Shown piece by piece: positions 1 through 10,614 of a DNA stretch of 64,000 nt. Position 1 is the first letter of the stretch. Each line of letters starts with the position of its first letter. The translations under genes were made by a program, and so were the position numbers. The notes beneath the pieces were generated by a model. That model was not told the DNA's origin. It searched no databases and saw only the letters and a list, made by a program, of their open reading frames with translations. Origin of the DNA: Eriocheir sinensis (taxonomy: Eukaryota > Arthropoda > Malacostraca > Decapoda > Varunidae); NCBI RefSeq assembly GCF_024679095.1, contig NC_066531.1, forward strand, positions 1,629,271 through 1,693,270. Direction: 5' to 3'.

Positions 1-420
1 ACCTGGGAGTGTATGTTACCAGGCTACCAGTGAAGGGATATCCAGCACACCAATACCACATGGGAAACACTCCACTATCCACCACAGAGGCAGAGAAAGA
101 CCTGGGACTATATGTTACCAGGCTACCAGTGAAGGGATATCCAGCACACCAATATAATATGGGAAACACTCCACTATCCACCACAGAGGCAAAGAAAGAC
201 CTGGGAGTGTATGTTACCAGGCTACCAGTGAAGGGATATCCAGCACACCAATACCACATGGGAAACACTCCACTATCCACCACAGGGGCAGAGAAAGACA
301 TGGAAGTATATATTATCAGGCTACCAGTGAAAGCCAAATCCGTGCCAATCGCAGCAGACGAGTTAAGGAGAAGCGGAACAAGAGGACAAAAAGAAAGGAA
401 AGTAAGAGAACATTGTAAAT
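1..420 (+). repeat. 99-bp in-frame tandem array of a LINE reverse-transcriptase fragment
   Basis: Three-plus copies of a 99-bp unit (33 codons) stay in one open frame. Each unit reads YVTRLPVKGYPAHQY, then a segment ending TEAEKDLGVYV. The E-K-D-L-G-V motif is typical of the region after the palm of non-LTR reverse transcriptases. The last copy diverges into an Arg/Lys-rich stretch and stops at 420. It is a pseudogene fragment, not a host gene, and probably continues to the left of the window. Confidence 0.7.
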
Positions 421-797
421 AGAAAATAAAAGAGGAAGAAAAGAAGAAAAGAGAGGAAGTTAAACAGGAAAGAAAAACATAAATATGAAATTTTAAGGAT
501 AAAACATGAAAGGGAACCGAATAATGAAGAAACTATGTTGAATGAGAGTGATTAGGAGATGATGAAATAACAGAATAAAAATAAAAATGGTAAGCAAGAG
601 GAATTGATAAAAAAGAATATTAAATAAGAAAAGACGTGAGAAGAGAGAACTTTGCAAAACAAACAATGAATGAAAAAAAATACGTCTGGGGTATATACTT
701 AAGGTACTCCAGGGTATCGCAACGGTAACTCCACCTGACCCCCACTACCAGGCACCCAACAGCGTAAATATTCCCTCCCTATCCCCCTTATTCATAG
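421..797. other. A/G-rich low-complexity stretch, no gene seen
   Basis: About 280 bases of purine-rich sequence like that at 2480-3290 and 7640-8000 are followed by about 100 bases of unremarkable sequence before the SINE. No splice-supported exon is visible. Confidence 0.5.
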
Positions 798-1116
798 GGA
801 GGCGGTGGCTGAATGGATAGCGTGGCGGCGCCGCGTTCAGAACGATGCGAGTTCAATCCCCGCCCGGTGTCACCAAGCTGGGATTCTTCAGCCGCCGCCG
901 AGTGGCTTAAAACTACCCACATGCTGTCCAGAAGACCACCTATCAACCCGGACTCTAGATTCTAGGATTAAAGATGAGCTCCGGGAGGGCACCATGAGCC
1001 AATGCAGGATGGCGCCACTATAAACACTCGCCTGCGCCAGAACGGGCTGGGCCGAACATCAGGCCCCACCGGGAAGAAGCCTACCGGCACAATAGGCCAC
1101 GACGTAAAAAAAAAAA
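798..1116 (+). mobile_element. SINE with class II (Leu/Ser-type) tRNA head
   Basis: The head GGAGGCGGTGGCTGAATGG carries a pol III A box, and GAGTTCAATCCC a B box. The body has the family landmarks GTGGCTTAAAACTACCCAC, GATGGCGCCACTATAAACAC and GGGAAGAAGCCTACCGG, ending in poly(A) near 1116. The same family recurs at 3676, 8680, 9964, 11292, 40551, 41640 and, inverted, at 1470-2367 and 48990-49285. Confidence 0.85.
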
Positions 1117-1469
1117 GTTTCCAGAGCAACCAAACCTTTGAAATAGCACCACAAACACCACTTACAGCTACACCAATGTCACCACTATCACCACCACCAC
1201 CACCACTACCACCGTCAGACAAGAAAAACTGCAATGAAAAAAAATACATATAAACATAAGGAATAAACAGCAACACAGTAATCCTCTCAACATGGGGCAG
1301 TCAAAACACACCACCAACAAGAGAGCAATGAGGAGACGTTACAACAACAGCTGGTAAAAGAAAGGATGGAGAGGAGATTTACACATGGACACCACACAGC
1401 AGGGGACAGAAAGACACGGACAAGGAAAGAGATAAGAGGAAGGAAAGTATGCGAGAGAGGAAGCATACG
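1117..1469. other. Short repeats and unassigned sequence
   Basis: It holds a CAC/CCA-rich tract at about 1180-1216 and otherwise A-rich sequence without a recognisable exon. Confidence 0.4.
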
Positions 1470-2367
1470 TGATTTATTTTTATTTTTTTATTATTTCTCG
1501 GCCTGTTGCACCGGTAGGCTTCTTCCCGGTGGGGCCTGATGGTCGACCCAAGGCTTCTTTCCGGTGGGGCCTGATGGTCGACCCAAGGCTTCTTCCCGGT
1601 GGGGCCTGATGGTCGGCCCAAGGCTTCTTCCCGGTGGGGCCTGATGGTCGACCCAAGGCTTCTTCCCGGTGGGGCCTGATGGTCGACCCAAGGCTTCTTC
1701 CCGGTGGGGCCTGATGGTCGACCCAAGGCTTCTTCCCGGTGGGGCCTGATGGTCGACCCAAGGCTTCTTCCCGGTGGGGCCTGATGGTCGACCCAAGGCT
1801 TCTTCCAGTGGGGCCTGATGGTCGACCCGAGAGGCTTCTTCCAGTGGGGCCTGATGGTCGACCCGAGGCTACTGCCCGGTGGGGCCTGATGGTCGACCCA
1901 AGGCTTCTTCCAGTGGGGGCCTGATGGTCGACCCAAGGCTTCTTCCAGTGGGGCCTGATAGTCGACCCAAGGCTTCTTCCCGTGGGGCCTGATGGTCGGC
2001 CCAAGGCTTCTTCCAGTGGGGCCTGATGGTCGACCCAAGGCTTCTTCCCGGTGGGGAATGATGGTCGACCCAAGGCTTCTTCCCGGTGGGGCCTGATGGT
2101 CGACCCAAGGCTTCTTCCCGGTGGGGCCTGATGGTCGACCCAAGGCTTCTTCCCGGTGGGGCCTGATGGTGGACCCAAGGCTTCTTCCCGTTGGGGCCTG
2201 ATGGTCGACCCAAGGCTTCTTCCCGGTGGGGCCTGATGGTCGACCCAAGGCTTCTTCCCGGTGGGGCCTGATGGTCGACCCAGGGCTTCTTCCCGGTGGG
2301 GCCCGCGTCCCTCCTGGAGCTCCTGAACGCGGGGCCGTCACGCTAACCGCACAGCCACCGCCTCCCC
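1470..2367 (-). mobile_element. Inverted SINE (class II tRNA family) whose tail became a 35-bp satellite
   Basis: Read on the minus strand, a truncated tRNA-like head (2367 to about 2310) runs into about 23 copies of a 35-bp unit, then the normal SINE end and an A-rich tail at about 1470-1495. The unit contains GGGGCCTGATGGTCGACCC and AAGGCTTCTTCCC, exactly the SINE 3' segment seen once at 48995-49045. The body between head and tail is missing. Open frames across it come from the repetition. Confidence 0.8.
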
Positions 2368-3353
2368 GTTGACGATGTAAATTACTTGACAAAAGGACGA
2401 TGAGATAGAGAGATAATGATACGAGTTGAAGACGGGGACCAGCCAACTGCAGCCGAGGAGTAATAAAAAGAAAAATGCAACGCCACTAATGAGCAGAGAT
2501 GACACACACCAACAGACTCCCAAAGACGGACGAGGGAAAGGGAAGACACATCAAGATTAGCGACGCAAACGCAAGAAAAAAAAAGATACAAAGCAAAATG
2601 AAGAATGGGAAAGAAAACAGGTGACCCAAATGAGGAAGGAGCGAGGGAAGAGACAAAAAGTTAAGGAAAGAAAGCGCAACCAAATGATGATCTAAAATGA
2701 GTGACGTGAAAAATAAGAAAGAGCAAGGAGATTAATGAGGAACAAAAATATTAACCCAAATGAGGAAGAAACGAGGGAAGAGACAAAAAGTTAAGGAAAG
2801 AAAACGTAACCAAATGATGATCAAAAATGGGTGACGTGAAAAATAAGAAAGAGCAAGGAGATTAATGAGGAACAAAAATATTAACCCAAATGAGGAAGGA
2901 GCGAGACACAGACAAAAAGATAGCGAGGGAAAGCCTTAGAAAACAATAATATAAAATGGATGACGTAAAAATATAAGAAGAAGAATGAGAAATAAAAAAG
3001 TTAACCCAAATGAGGAAGGAGCGAGACACAGACAAAAAGATACCGAGACAAAGCCTAAGAAAACAATAATATAAAATGGATGACGTAAAAATATAAGAAG
3101 AAAAATGAGGAACAAAAATATTAACTCAAATGAGGAAGGAGCGAGACACAGACAAATAGATACCGAGGGAAAGCCTTAGAAAACAATAATATAAAATGGA
3201 TGACGTAAAAATATAAGAAGAAGAACGAGAAGAAAAAAAAGAGTTAACTCAAATGAGAAACAAAGATTAAGAAGGCAAGCAAAGCAAATGATTATCGAAA
3301 AAGGATGTGTAAATAAAAATAAAGGACAAAGCAAAATGAGCAATGAGAAAAGA
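2368..3353. repeat. A/G-rich minisatellite, units of about 120 bp
   Basis: Repeated landmarks are AACCCAAATGAGGAAG, GCGAGACACAGACAAA and AAATGGATGACGTAAAA, spaced about 120 bases from roughly 2630 to 3290. The strands are strongly asymmetric (purines on plus). No coding signal was found. Confidence 0.6.
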
Positions 3354-3515
3354 TTTTTTTTTTTTTTTTTTTACAGCAAAGGAGACAGTTCAAGGGCACA
3401 CAAAAAGCAAACATTAATAAAAAAAAAAGCCCGCTACTCACTGCTCCTAAAAAGAATCCAAAGAGGTGGCCGAAAGATAGGTCAGTTTCGGGAGGAGAGG
3501 CGTCCTGATACCGGT
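3354..3515 (-). mobile_element. LINE 3' end (poly-A side at left)
   Basis: The minus strand reads through GAAACTGACC, GGCCACCTCTTTGGATTC, TAGGAGCAG, GTAGCGGGC and CCTTTGCTGTAAA into poly(A). This is the same 3' UTR found intact at 32080-32223. It is 5'-truncated, as usual for LINE insertions. Confidence 0.75.
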
Positions 3516-3675
3516 TATCCCAAATGAGGAAAGAACGAGGGAAGAGACAAAAAGATATAGAAGGAAAGCACAAACAAATAATAGTCTCAAATGTTTGGTA
3601 CAAATATAGAGAAAACGACACAGCAAGAAGAATGACGATGAAGAAAAAAAGTTCACCCAAATGAGAAAGAAACGT

Positions 3676-4015
3676 GGTAGGCGGTGGCTGAGTGGTAGCG
3701 TGCTGGGCCCACATTCACCACGTGATGGACGACGCGGGTTCGAATCCCCACGCTACCACCTCGGATTTTTCAGTCACCGCCGAGTGGCTTAAAACTACCC
3801 ATATGCTGTCCTGAAGACCACCCATCAACCCGGACTCTAGAGGAAACCGTCCAAGAATCAAGAAGGAGTTCCGGGGGGCAGCATGAGCCAAGAGAAGATG
3901 GCGCCACTATAAACACTTGCCTGCGCCATGACGGGCTGGAGCCGAACACCATCCAGGCCCCTCAAGCAAGCCTACCGGTGTTATAGGCGGAAACGTAAAA
4001 GAAAAACAAAAAAGG
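3676..4015 (+). mobile_element. SINE, class II tRNA family, full length
   Basis: The head is GGTAGGCGGTGGCTGAGTGG, with a B box GGGTTCGAATCCCC. The extra bases between the boxes fit a long variable arm (Leu/Ser tRNA). The body ends near an A-rich tail after GGCGGAAACGT. It sits inside A/G-rich repeat sequence. Confidence 0.85.
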
Positions 4016-4244
4016 GGCAACTGGGTATAGAAGAAAAGATTAAGCATTATAATCTTATGGTGTGAAAAAGGAAAAGAAACAGAATGACAATAATAATGGG
4101 AAAAGGAAAACAGTTAATCCAAATGAGTATGAAAACGAGACAATTGGATAGAGAAGGAAAAACATAAACAAACAATAACCTAAATGGATGATGTTAAAAT
4201 AAGGGGAAGAGAAAAAGTATGAAGAAGAAGAAGAAGAAAGAAAC

Positions 4245-5125
4245 AAAATGAACCCAGATAAGGAAGACAACGGGACAAGACACAAAGAGATAGAGAAGGA
4301 AAAACAAGAAGAAAGAAACAAAATGAACCCAGATAAGGAAGACAACGAGACAAGACACAAAGAGATAGAGAAGGAAAAACAAGAAGAAAGAAACAAAATG
4401 AACCCAGATAAGGAAGACAACGGGACAAGACACAAAGAGATAGAGAAGGAAAAACAAGAAGAAAGAAACAAAATGAACCCAGATAAGGAAGACAACGGGA
4501 CAAGACAAAGAGATAGAGAAGGAAAACAAGAAGAAAGAAACAAAATGAACAAAGATAAGGAAGACAACGGGACAAGACAAAGAGATAGAGAAGGAAAAAC
4601 AAGAAGAAAGAAACAAAATGAACCCAGATAAGGAAGACAACGGGACAAGACAAAGAGATAGAGAAGGAAAAACAAGAAGAAAGAAACAAAATGAACCCAG
4701 ATAAGGAAGACAACGGGACAAGACACAAAGAGATAGAGAAGGAAAAACAAGAAGAAGGAAACAAAATGAACCCAGATAAGGAAGACAACGGGACAAGACA
4801 CAAAGAGATAGAGAAGGAAAAACAAGAAGAAGGAAACAAAATTAACCTAGATAAGGAAGACAACGGGACAAGACACATAGAGATAGAGAAGGAAAAACAA
4901 GAAGAAAGAAACAAAATGAACCCAGATAAGGAAGACAACGGGACAAGACACAGAGAGATAGAGAAGGAAAAACAAGAAGAAAGAAACAAAATGAACCCAG
5001 ATAAGGAAGACAACGGGACAAGACACAGAGAGATAGAGAAGGAAAAACAAGAAGAAAGAAACAAAATGAACCCAGATAAGGAAGACAACGGGACAAGACA
5101 AAGATATAGAGAAGGAAAACAAGAA
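4245..5125. repeat. 75-bp minisatellite, about 12 copies
   Basis: The unit starts ATGAACCCAGATAAGGAAGA and is 75 bp, a multiple of three. Both strands therefore show long artificial open frames: charged repeats on plus, Leu/Ser/Phe-rich repeats on minus. Several units lack one A or a CA. Purine-rich flanks at 4016-4244 and 5126-5368 belong to the same A/G-rich tract. Confidence 0.85.
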
Positions 5126-5368
5126 AACAAATAATAATCTAAACGGATGATCTTAAAATAAGGGAAAAATAAAAAGTAAGAATGAGAAGAAAGAAAAAAA
5201 CATGAACCCAGATAAGGAAGACAACGAGACAACACAAAGCGATAGAGGAGGAAAACAAGAAAACAAATAATAATCTAAATGGATGATGTTAAAATTAAAT
5301 AAAATAACGAAACAAGGAGAATAATGAGAAAGAACAAAACTAACCCAATATAGAAGACTACGCGACCA

Positions 5369-7640
5369 TTTTTTTTTTTTTTTTTTTTTTTACAGCAAAG
5401 GAGACAGTTCAAGGGCGTAAAAAAATATTAAAAAAAAGCCCGCTACTTACTGCTCCTGAACAGAAGTCGAAGGAGTGGCCAAAAAAAGGGGTCAATTTCT
5501 TTCTTTCCAGAGTTTACCAGCGTGAAGGACGAAAGAGTGAAGATGCTGGTTGACTCTTGCACAAGGGGTTTGGACAGTATAGGGATGAAAGAGTGAAGAT
5601 GCTGGTTGACTCTCGCATAAGGGGTTTGGACAGTATAGGGATGAAAGAGTGAAGATGCTGGTTGACTCTTGCATAAGGGGTTTGGACAGTATAGGGATGA
5701 AAGAGTGAAGATGCTGGTTAACTCTTGCATAAGGGGTTTGGACAGTATAGGGATGAAAGAATGAAGATGCTGGTTAACTCTTGCATAAGGGGTTTGGACA
5801 GTATAGGGATGAAAGAGTGAAGATGCTGGTTGACTCTTGCATAAGGGGTTTGGACAGTATAGGGGTGAAAGAGTGACGATGCTGGTTGACTCTTGCATAA
5901 GGGGAATGCACAGTATAGGGATTAAAGAGTGAAGATGCTGGTTGACTCTTGCATAAGGGGTTTGGACAGTATAGGGATGAAAGAGTGACGATGCTGGTTG
6001 ACTCTTGCATAAGGGGTTTGAACAGTATAGGGATGAACGAGTGAAGATGGTGGTTGACTCTTGCATAAGGGGTTTGGACAGTATAGGGATGAAAGAGAAG
6101 ATGCTGGTTGACTCTTGCATTAGGGTTTGGACAGTATAGGGATGAAAGAGTGACGATGCTGGTGGACTCTGGCATAAGGGGTGTGGACAGTATAGGGATG
6201 AAAGAGTGAAAATGCTCGTTGACTCTTGCATAAGGGATTTGGACGATATAGAAATGAAGGAGTGAAAATGCTGGTTGACTCTTGCATAAGGAATTTGGAC
6301 GGTATAAAAATGAGGGAGTGAAAATGCTGGTTGAGTCTTGCATAAGGGGTTTGGACGGTATAGGAATGAAAATGCTCGTTGACTCTTGCATAAGGAATTT
6401 GGACGGTATAAAAATGAAGGAGTGAAAATGCTGGTTGACTCTTGCATAAGGAGTTTGGACAGTATAGGGATGAAAGAGTGAAGATGCTGGTTGACTCTTG
6501 CATAAGGGGTTTGGACAGTATAGGGATGAACGAGTGAAGATGCTGGTTGACTCTTGCATAAGGGGTTTGGACAGTATAGTGATGAAAGAGTGAAGATGCT
6601 GGTTGACTCTTGCATAAGGGGTTTGGACAGTATAGGGATGAAAGAGTGACGATGCTGGTTGACTCTTGCATAAGGGGTTTGAACAGTATAGGGATGAAAG
6701 AGTGAAGATGCTGGTTGACTCTTGCATAAGGGGTTTGGACAGTATAGGGATGAAAGAGTGAAGATGCTGGTTGACTCTTGCATAAGGGGTTTGGACAGTA
6801 TTGGGATGAAAGAGTGAAGATGCTGGTTGACTCTTGCATAAGGGGTTTGGACAGTATAGGGATGAAAGAGTGAAGATGCTGGTTGACTCTTGCATAAGGG
6901 GTTTGGACAGTATAGGGATGAAAGAGTGAAGATGCTGGTTGACTCTTGCATAAGGGGTTTGAACAGTATAGGGATGAAAGAGTGAAGATGCTGGTTGACT
7001 CTTGCATAAGGGGTTTGGACAGTATAGGGATGAAAGAGTTAAGATGCTGGTTGACTCTTGCATAAGGGGTTTGTACAGTATAGGATGAAAGAGTGAAGAT
7101 GCTGGTTGACTCTTGCATTAGGGGTTTGTACAGTATAGGGATGAAAGAGTGAAGATGCTGGTTGACTCTTGCATAAGGGGTTTGGACAGTATAGGGATGA
7201 AAGAGTGACGATGCTGGTTGACTCTTGCATAAGGGGTTTGGACAGTATAGGATGAAAGAGTGAAGATGCTGGTTAACTCTTGCATAAGGGGTTTGGACAG
7301 TATAGGGATGAACGAGTGAAGATGTTGGTTAACTCTTGCATAAGGGATTTGGACAGTAAAGGGATGAGCCTGAGTAGAAAGTCGTGTGCGGCGGGTCCGC
7401 GGGAGGGGCGGAGGCATGCAGTTAGCACGTTCAGAAGAGCAGTCAGCGTGAAAATATCGATAGAAGATAGAAAGAGAGGCAACATGGCGGCGGAATTTAA
7501 GAGGTAGAAAACTATCTGTAGGAGGAGGAGAGCTGATGAGACGAAGAGTCTTAGATTCCACTCTGTCAAGGAGAGCTGTGTGAGTGAGCCCCCACACGTG
7601 AGATGCACACTCCATACGATAAGATGATAAGATAAAGAAG
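5369..7640 (-). mobile_element. LINE ORF2 remnant split by a 56-bp internal tandem array
   Basis: On the minus strand, 7640-7365 reads as a non-LTR ORF2 C-terminal region: MECASHVWGLTHTALLDRVE, then RLISSPPPTDSFLPLKFRRH, a Ser/Leu-rich YRYFHADC segment and PPPLPRTRRTRLSTQAHPF. It then enters 30-plus copies of a 56-bp unit encoding TVQTPYARVNQHLHSFIP in shifting frames. The ORF2 end and 3' UTR (about 5520-5392) and poly(A) (5391-5369, T run on plus) follow. Because 56 is not divisible by three, the ORF is dead. Confidence 0.85.
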
Positions 7641-8009
7641 GAAAGAATAATGAAAAAAATAATCCCAAATGGTTGATGCAAAAATAAAAGAGAGACAAAA
7701 CAAGAAAAACAATGAGAAAGGGAAAAAAAAGTTATCCCTAATGAGGAAGACAAGAGATAGAAGAGATAGAAGGAATAAAGAAGAAAAATATAAACGAACA
7801 AAAATCTGAGATGAATGGTCCAAAAAAAAAATGAGCGAGAAAATACCAAAAAGATAAAAAAGTCAACTCAGAAAAAGACGAGACGAGAGAAAAAAAGATA
7901 AAGAAGGAAAACAAAACAGACAATAAAGTGAAGTACAAGATAAAAGAAAAAAGTTCAGAGCAAGAAAATAAAGATGAAAAATTAACCTCAAAAAGGCAAC
8001 GAGTTAAGC
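7641..8009. other. A/G-rich low-complexity stretch
   Basis: Purine-rich sequence resembling 2480-3290, with no exon signal. Confidence 0.5.
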
Positions 8010-8385
8010 AAAATAATGAGAAAGAATCATCACCACGAAACCATTTCATTTTATGAGGTTTATATCATGGCAGAAATTTGGCCTGTCGCTGCTACATGGT
8101 AAAGCAACAAATTTGGCCCGTCGCTGGTACTACGGTAAAGCCACAAATTTGGCCTGTCAACTGCTACATGGTAAAGCAACAAATTTGGCCCATCGCTGGT
8201 ACACACGGTAAAGCCACAAATTTGGCCCGTCGCTGGTACACGGTAAAGCCACAAATTTGGCCCGTCGCTGGTACACGGTAAAGCCACAAATTTGGCCCGT
8301 CGCTGGTACACGGTAAAGCCACAAATCTTGCCCGTCGCTGCTACCGGGTTAAGAAACATTATCCTCGCAGCTACCGGGTTAAGGA
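8010..8385 (+). mobile_element. piggyBac-like nonautonomous element with 35-bp array
   Basis: The left end is diverged; TTTATATCATGGCA leads into about seven 35-bp units (ACGGTAAAGCCACAAATTTG, CCCGTCGCTGGTA). The right end is GCTGCTACCGGG followed by TTAA, and a second partial end CAGCTACCGGGTTAA lies just downstream. Confidence 0.7.
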
Positions 8386-8679
8386 GGAGACAATAATGTG
8401 AAAAAGAAAAGCGTAAACAAGCAATAATCTTACATGGATGATAACGAGAGAAATAGGATAAAAAAAAACAGAGCAAAAATAATAATGAACAAAAATTAAA
8501 GAGTTAACCAGAAAGAAGGTGAGAAGCAGTTAAGTTAAAGACAATTGATTAAGGAAGAAGAAAAAATATAAACACATCCGAAATACTGGACTGATTGTAC
8601 AAGAAGAAAAATATAGAGAGGAGGAAAGCAAAATAGAGAAGATTCATGAACCAAAAAAGCTAACCTAATGGGGCAAAGG
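8386..8679. other. A-rich spacer, nothing recognised
   Basis: Purine-rich low-complexity sequence without exon or element signals. Confidence 0.4.
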
Positions 8680-8900
8680 GGAGGCGGTGGCTGAATGGAT
8701 AGCGTGACGGCGCCGCGTTCAGGACGACGCGAGTTCAATTCCCGCCCGGTGCCACCAATCTGGGATTTTTCAGCCGCCGCCGAGTGGCTTAAAACTACCC
8801 ACATGCTGTCCAGAAGACCACCTATCAACCACCTATCAACCCGGCCTCTAGATTCTAGGATTAAAGATGAGCTCCGGGAAGGCAGCATGACCCAATGCAA
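8680..8900 (+). mobile_element. SINE (class II tRNA family), cut by the N gap
   Basis: The head GGAGGCGGTGGCTGAATGG and body match the copy at 798. ACCTATCAACC is duplicated. The 3' part is lost in the gap. Confidence 0.8.
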
Positions 8901-9000
8901 NNNNNNNNNNNNNNNNNNNNNNNNNNNNNNNNNNNNNNNNNNNNNNNNNNNNNNNNNNNNNNNNNNNNNNNNNNNNNNNNNNNNNNNNNNNNNNNNNNNN
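8901..9000. other. Assembly gap (100 N)
   Basis: Exactly 100 N follow the SINE, a conventional scaffold gap of unknown true size. Missing RAD9 exons could lie here. Confidence 0.99.
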
Positions 9001-9145
9001 TGTTATCGTCACGGCTGAAACGTAAAGACTTAAGGAAAACTAATTATGGAATAGTCTGGAAATTGACCTCTATGTCTACTTTGGTGTAAAAATAAATAAA
9101 TAAATAAATAAAAAATATCAGGTGCTGTGTTTAGGGAGGCTAATG

Positions 9146-9681
<536 letters not shown>

Positions 9682-9963
9682 GCCACCCTTACCATGTGAT
9701 TAGATCTGTTCACATGTTTCCTTTACCCAGAAAACGTACTCTCAAATTTTCATCCATAAATTCCCTGCACTGTCCACCCAAGGCAGTGTGCTTGGGTGGA
9801 TTGCATTTCCCTATTTTTCCCCAGATCAAGATTCATGGCTGATGTTGTTTAGGACAAGATGGTTATATTCTGTTTAGTTAAAAGGAAAATAATCAATATA
9901 AAAGATTCTGACAATTCTTTGCATAATGAGATCTAGATTTCATGAACATCTGGACCAGTTTGG

Positions 9964-10205
9964 GTAGGCGGTGGCTGAGTGGTAGGGTGCCGGGCCCACA
10001 TTCACCGCGTGACGGACGACGCGGGTGGGTTCGAATCCCCACGCTACCACCTGGGATTTTTCAGTCACCGCCGAGTGGCTTAAAACTACCCACATGCTGT
10101 CCTAAAGACCGCCCATCAACCCGGACTCTAGCGGAAATCGAGAAGGAGTTCCGGGGGGGCAGTATGAGCCAGGAGAAGATGGCACCACTATAAACATTTG
10201 CCTGC
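9964..10205 (+). mobile_element. SINE (class II tRNA family), 3'-truncated
   Basis: The GTAGGCGGTGGCTGAGTGG head and GGGTTCGAATCCCC B box precede a body that ends just after ACTATAAACATTTGCC. Confidence 0.8.
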
Positions 10206-10274
10206 CTGCTAACCACATACCTCCCCTACTCTTGCTTCCCACTGCCCAGTATTTTTTTTTTAATTATTTTTTTT

Positions 10275-10435
10275 TTAAGTCTACGGCTTCCTTGAGGGGC
10301 CTGGATGGTGTTCGACCCCAGCCCATTATGGCGCAGGCAAGTATTTATGGTGCCTAAGACTCCACTCTGTCCAGAAGAGCTGTGTGAGTGGAGGCCCCCC
10401 ACACGTGAGATCCACACTCCATACAACGCAAATAC
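10275..10435 (-). mobile_element. SINE 3' fragment followed by a 67-bp LINE ORF2 fragment
   Basis: 10275-10352 reads in reverse as the SINE end (GGCCTGGATGGTGTTCGACC, GGCGCAGGCAAGT). 10368-10432 matches in reverse the ORF2 segment HVWG-(L)THTALLDRVE of 7548-7616. It ends about 10 bases from the RAD9 exon 6 donor. Confidence 0.7.
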
Positions 10436-10442
10436 CACTAAC

Positions 10443-10614
10443 CTTCCAGGGTCAGAGAAGTAAGCTTTGGTGGAGAGGCCAACAGATCCGAGGAATGTCA
10501 GGAGAGCTCTAATTTCCTTGAGGCAGACGGTCAGTTCACAGTTGTTCTTGATGTTGTAAGCCTCAAATTCTCCAAAGGTTAGTGTTACAAGGGTGTGGAC
10601 AACTTTGCTGGGAT
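10443..10614 (-). CDS. RAD9: RAD9 exon 6 (last exon visible)
   Basis: The 172-base exon has a GTTTTCAG acceptor and a GTTAGT donor. It encodes residues 191-247, with [20 protein letters not shown] followed by a strand ending YFSDPGR. This matches the FCLKE-LLSF-IHFD-PGR segment of animal RAD9. The frame requires a further exon starting with one base. None was recognised between 10442 and 1, apart from the unreadable N gap. Confidence 0.9.

Noticed and set aside
1379..2446. 355-codon Pro/Gly/Arg-rich frame resembling a collagen-like protein
   Set aside because: It is the 35-bp SINE-derived array; no GXY periodicity or signal peptide belongs to it.
3676..3760. Functional tRNA-Leu or tRNA-Ser gene
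   Set aside because: It is repeated at eight loci with the same non-tRNA body; the acceptor stem does not pair fully.
4055..5235. Long open frames on both strands (up to 351 codons) with hydrophobic or charged repeats
   Set aside because: They follow from a 75-bp unit divisible by three; all alternative frames are open too, and there are no splice or start signals.
5443..7118. Open frames up to 502 codons on the minus strand
   Set aside because: They are the 56-bp LINE-derived array read in shifting frames; only the flanking ORF2 pieces have protein ancestry.
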